Positions 61,901 to 64,000 of a stretch of 64,000 nucleotides of DNA are shown one piece after another. The translations under genes were made by a program, and so were the position numbers. A model generated the notes under the pieces. It was not told the DNA's origin and ran no database searches. It saw only the letters and a program-made list of their open reading frames with translations. Positions within the stretch are counted from its first letter, which is position 1; each line of letters opens with the position of its first letter. This stretch comes from Liolophura sinensis (taxonomy: Eukaryota > Mollusca > Polyplacophora > Chitonida > Chitonidae), in contig NC_088302.1 in NCBI RefSeq assembly GCF_032854445.1, positions 53,288,046-53,352,045 of the forward strand, read 5' to 3'.

Positions 61901-63860
61901 ACTAGAGCTGAATATGTCATGTGATAATTGGCTGTCACGTCAAAATGTGGTTTCTTACAGTGGATAGACAGATATCAATGCAATAAATTGGATTTTGCGG
62001 TTAGTTTAAGTGTTAAACTTATGCATTTAGGAGCATGGAACTGAGAACGGCTGTGTATACATTAGGCATGATACTGCAGTAACTTGCAGTAAGCTAGCAA
62101 GAAAACCACCTGGGGAGAGTCATTGCTTGAAGACAAATATTTGACTTTGCTTTATTTTTCTTTAGCAAAGTTAGATTTATTACCAGAATATATTTTCCCA
62201 AAATCTGAATGAAAGAGTTTGTTATCAGTGAGAAGGCCCTGCTATGTGGGGTAAAGTCCATGAAGTCCAGCTGGGGGAAATGCTTACACCCATGCAGAAC
62301 GAGGACGAACGGGACCCCTGAAACATTACGCTTGTGTACACCAATAAGCATGTTTAGCATGGCTATTTAAATATAGCAGCTTTGGTAGAACAGACAGGAG
62401 CCATGGGCATATAATTTGTTGAGTATAACATTTAACACTAATCAGTGATACGACTGAAATAATGCTGAAAGCATGGAGAAGCAGTACACAACAATCCAAA
62501 CTTGCTTGTACTTGCACAAACATTCCCACCAAATACCTATTTGAAAGTTTGAATTTAGCCGTTGAGCATCTTCGAATTTTAAAATCTCATTTCTGTGTGA
62601 ACCCTGATTATATGATACATGAGCCAGGTAAGTTGTGGAGATGGGTACATTGTATATAGAGCTGAACCAGGTAAGCTGTAGAGACGGCTACATTGTGTAT
62701 AGAGCTGAACCAGGTAAGCTGTAGAGAAGGGTACAAGATCGGGCTTGGTGTATTATGCAGCGAGAGCTTTCCAGAGAAAAGAACTTTCAAACAAGTATAT
62801 TCGCATTCTGCTGGGCTTGAATTTGGAAAGTGCAAAACAGGCCCATGTCAGTACTGTAATGAGACTGGAATAAGAGGTCATGCAGGATTTCTTCAGTTTT
62901 GTGTCTGGAAGACAGACCCATTCCCTCGGAATAGCTACTTTAAATTCTCCCTCAGGCACACAAAACCCTGGAATAAAGAAAAGTCTTTTCAGTGACCAGT
63001 GGAATATTTGAATCCTTTCACACATTAGTTAAAGCACAAATTAATCTGCACCCTCGTCAAACACTTACTATATCTCCTACATCACCGACAAATTGCGTTT
63101 CGGCATCGTCAAATTTTCTGTTTTAGCATCTATCTGTCAGAGACCGATGACCTAATTGTACGCGGTGATATTCGCATGGAGCACTAATTGCGAAAGCGCT
63201 CCAGCGTAATAGCTAGAATGCATAGGCTTATAGTAGCACGAAAATCTGGTCTACTCGACTACTCTCCGTACGTCAGTAGTTTTGGGTAAGTGCTTTCTAA
63301 AAGTGACGAGAAATCAGCGTTTGATGCGCCCTGGCAGGTCGGATCACGGGTGAGAATGCGTATCGCGCGAAAACAGTCTCTACAAAATGTCATGTATGCG
63401 CCGTGAAGTAAGATGAAAATGTAATCCACGCGACTTTGGCCCACCACACGTAAGTTTTGGCGCATATTTTTGTTCTGCCGACTTGTCCGTCGTAAGGCTC
63501 TGATACAACACAGGAATTTTACTATATACATTGTGAATTACACCTTATCCAAAGACTCTCTCACTCTTCCGACCCCTACCACTGACCCTCAGCCTCAAAC
63601 GGACTCAAAATTTATTTTCTGGCAGAAACCCTGTCATGTCTAGTTGTCAAGTATTCTTGCCAAAACATGTAGCTATGTATTTAGCTATTTTTTAAAACTT
63701 TTTAAGGTTTTCCTGTACATGTGTTAACTTAAAATTCATTTAATGTGCTCAAGCAGTGAACCTAGTAAATGGTAAATTTTACTCTTTTTTTTTTTTTTTT
63801 TCAGAACAACACATCCTGCTATTTAGGCGACCAGTCACAACTCCCCCACCGGAATATTAG
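53000..63860 (+). CDS. CKS1B: Cyclin-dependent kinases regulatory subunit (CKS1)
   Basis: Three exons, 53000-53058, 56007-56134 and 63805-63860, join in frame to 80 aa, the family length. It begins [12 protein letters not shown] and continues [37 protein letters not shown] and ILLFRRP. The anion-binding pocket is intact: Lys11, Arg20, Ser51, Trp54 and Arg71. The protein binds CDKs, docks phosphorylated substrates and, in animals, assists SCF-SKP2. The hinge reads HEPEQH (60-65) where the family has HxPEPH, so the second hinge proline is Gln. The C-terminus is TTPPPEY rather than lysine-rich. The exon 2-3 junction splits the Glu63 codon in the hinge. Intron 2 is 7.67 kb and starts inside a tandem array that duplicates the end of exon 2. 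Reading through the authentic donor would add GTL and stop. The symbol denotes the CKS1/CKS2 family; paralogue assignment is not possible from this alone. Confidence 0.96.
53059..54760 (+). other. CKS1 intron 1, first part
   Basis: No other exon or element recognised. A minus-strand frame of 93 codons (54414-54133) has no recognisable domain. Confidence 0.5.
54771..55016 (-). mobile_element. tRNA-derived SINE (family A) in CKS1 intron 1
   Basis: Near full length on the minus strand: a head with 'cctccgtggctcagtcggtt', a B-box-like 'gagtgcaagtccagctcat', a central part and the tail 'gagtatggcataaaacacta'. Flanking CCTCGTTAT (54762-54770) and CCTCGTTAC (55017-55025) form the target-site duplication. 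Confidence 0.85.
55026..56006 (+). other. CKS1 intron 1, last part
   Basis: No exon recognised. A poly-A run lies near 55459-55476. The exon 2 acceptor is ctcttttgcttgcag ending at 56006. Confidence 0.5.
56104..58765 (+). repeat. 63-bp array made from the CKS1 exon 2 / intron 2 junction, 42 copies
   Basis: The unit is the last 31 nt of CKS1 exon 2 (encoding [10 protein letters not shown]), its 5' splice site and the next 26 intron bases (ttgtagagaagggtgcctgg with short flanks). Starts at 56104, 56167 and 56230 and the last partial start at 58750 give exactly 42 periods of 63 bp with no net indel. The first copy is the real exon end. The donor hexamer varies: GTACGT in most proximal copies, GTAAGT after CAG in about thirteen distal copies, GAACGT (donor lost) in about four. 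Spurious antisense frames run up to 294 codons. Confidence 0.97.
58770..60060 (+). other. CKS1 intron 2, middle part
   Basis: No exon recognised. 59336-59358 (gggctgggtgtattatacag) is an isolated partial copy of the 63-bp unit. 59349-59480 has the style of a dispersed repeat (two occurrences of atcagggaaaa) but was not identified. Confidence 0.5.
60077..60351 (+). mobile_element. 5'-truncated SINE (family B)
   Basis: Matches 60594-60894: 'cacctaagactttaaaagag', 'ttggcgttcagcatagaggg', 'cgactggttgacccgtatca', 'tctcagtgaagcagcacta' and the tail 'acattaaaccgcaatcactc'. A perfect 13-bp direct repeat, ACTCGTAAAAGGT, flanks it (60064-60076 and 60352-60364). The tRNA head is missing. Confidence 0.85.
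60532..60894 (+). mobile_element. Full-length tRNA-derived SINE (family B)
   Basis: The head 'agcccggatagcacagttgg' followed by tagagcgtccgcttcgg is tRNA-like (A box); a B-box-like segment 'gatccaggatcaatccttga' follows; then a conserved body and the tail 'acgttaaaccccaagcactc' plus ACTC repeats. Flanking TCGATTCAA (60523-60531 and 60895-60903) is the target-site duplication. Confidence 0.88.
61018..61291 (+). mobile_element. Full-length tRNA-derived SINE (family A)
   Basis: Best copy of this family in the window. Head 'cctcagtggctcagtcggtt' (A box), B-box-like 'gagttcaagtccagctcat', a body with 'aaggtctgccaacaacctgt' and the tail 'ttgagtacggcataaaacac' followed by TAAA repeats. Flanking CATGCAGCGTTTC (61005-61017) and CATACAGCATTTC (61292-61304) fit an aged target-site duplication with two mismatches. 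Confidence 0.9.
61305..62600 (+). other. CKS1 intron 2, distal part
   Basis: No exon or further element recognised on either strand. Confidence 0.5.
62608..62760 (+). repeat. Detached, shortened copies of the CKS1 junction repeat
   Basis: 'ttatatgatacatgagccag|gtaagttg' is followed by two 43-bp units 'gctgaaccag|gtaagctg', with CAG|GTAAG junctions after 62627, 62670 and 62713, and by a trailing 'cttggtgtattatgcag'. These are diverged relatives of the 63-bp unit, about 3.8 kb from the main array and 1.1 kb before exon 3. Confidence 0.85.
62770..63804 (+). other. CKS1 intron 2, terminal part
   Basis: No other exon recognised. It ends in a strong polypyrimidine tract (T run 63784-63801) and the CAG acceptor before exon 3. 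Confidence 0.6.
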
Positions 63861-64000
63861 GCGAAGAAGCAGTGAGTGGGCAGTTAGTGCTTATACCCAG
63901 TTTACCATCAGCCTTTGTGGGAGGTTACCGTGATGGTGTTCTTGGGGGCGTTACTTTTACTGCTGTTGCGCCGCACATTTACACTACTCTGGGTGGAGCC
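63861..64000 (+). other. CKS1 3' UTR, incomplete
   Basis: Sequence after the CKS1 stop codon; no polyadenylation signal before the window ends. Confidence 0.7.

Overview
This is a eukaryotic, animal window. Three conserved, intron-rich metazoan genes can be rebuilt exon by exon; the rest is introns, tandem repeats and short retroposons. tRNA-derived SINEs with tails of the type 'gtttaacgccatactc' or 'ggggtttaacgtcatact' and a decayed Penelope-like element point to a marine lophotrochozoan, most likely a mollusc. That assignment is inference from repeat style; no species is claimed.

Layout: 1-12.6 kb has no supported gene. It holds a Penelope-like remnant (2.8-4.1 kb), two long AT tracts, a 26-bp minisatellite, a foldback element with a SINE inside it, and a 68-bp array. 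From 12.6 to 18.2 kb lies ZCCHC9 (+ strand, 5 coding exons, 254 aa, four CCHC zinc knuckles), with minisatellites in introns 1 and 4. From 18.5 to 24.9 kb is non-coding sequence with a 31-bp array. From 25.0 to 36.4 kb lies an SHC adaptor gene (- strand, 12 coding exons, 496 aa, PTB-CH1-SH2), with three intronic arrays of 71, 25 and 23 bp. From 36.5 to 52.8 kb lies upstream of the SHC start codon (probably a 5' UTR intron or intergenic) and holds arrays of 52, 63, 64 and 51 bp. From 52.85 to 63.86 kb lies CKS1 (+ strand, 3 exons, 80 aa), whose second intron contains a 2.65-kb array of 63-bp units and several SINEs.

The three genes act in separate processes: ZCCHC9 in RNA/nucleolar biology, SHC in receptor tyrosine kinase to Ras signalling, and CKS1 in the cell cycle. 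The shared theme is architectural. By eye about a quarter of the window is minisatellite, and several arrays carry splice-site-like cores in the sense of the host transcript. The clearest case is CKS1. There the last 31 nt of exon 2, its 5' splice site and the first 26 nt of intron 2 have been amplified into 42 perfectly spaced copies. About thirteen distal copies carry the consensus CAG|GTAAGT, stronger than the authentic donor. This is the observation most worth following up.

All exon boundaries were read by hand from GT-AG junctions, reading-frame continuity and family knowledge; no alignment was run. 5' UTR exons and transcript ends are mostly not placed.
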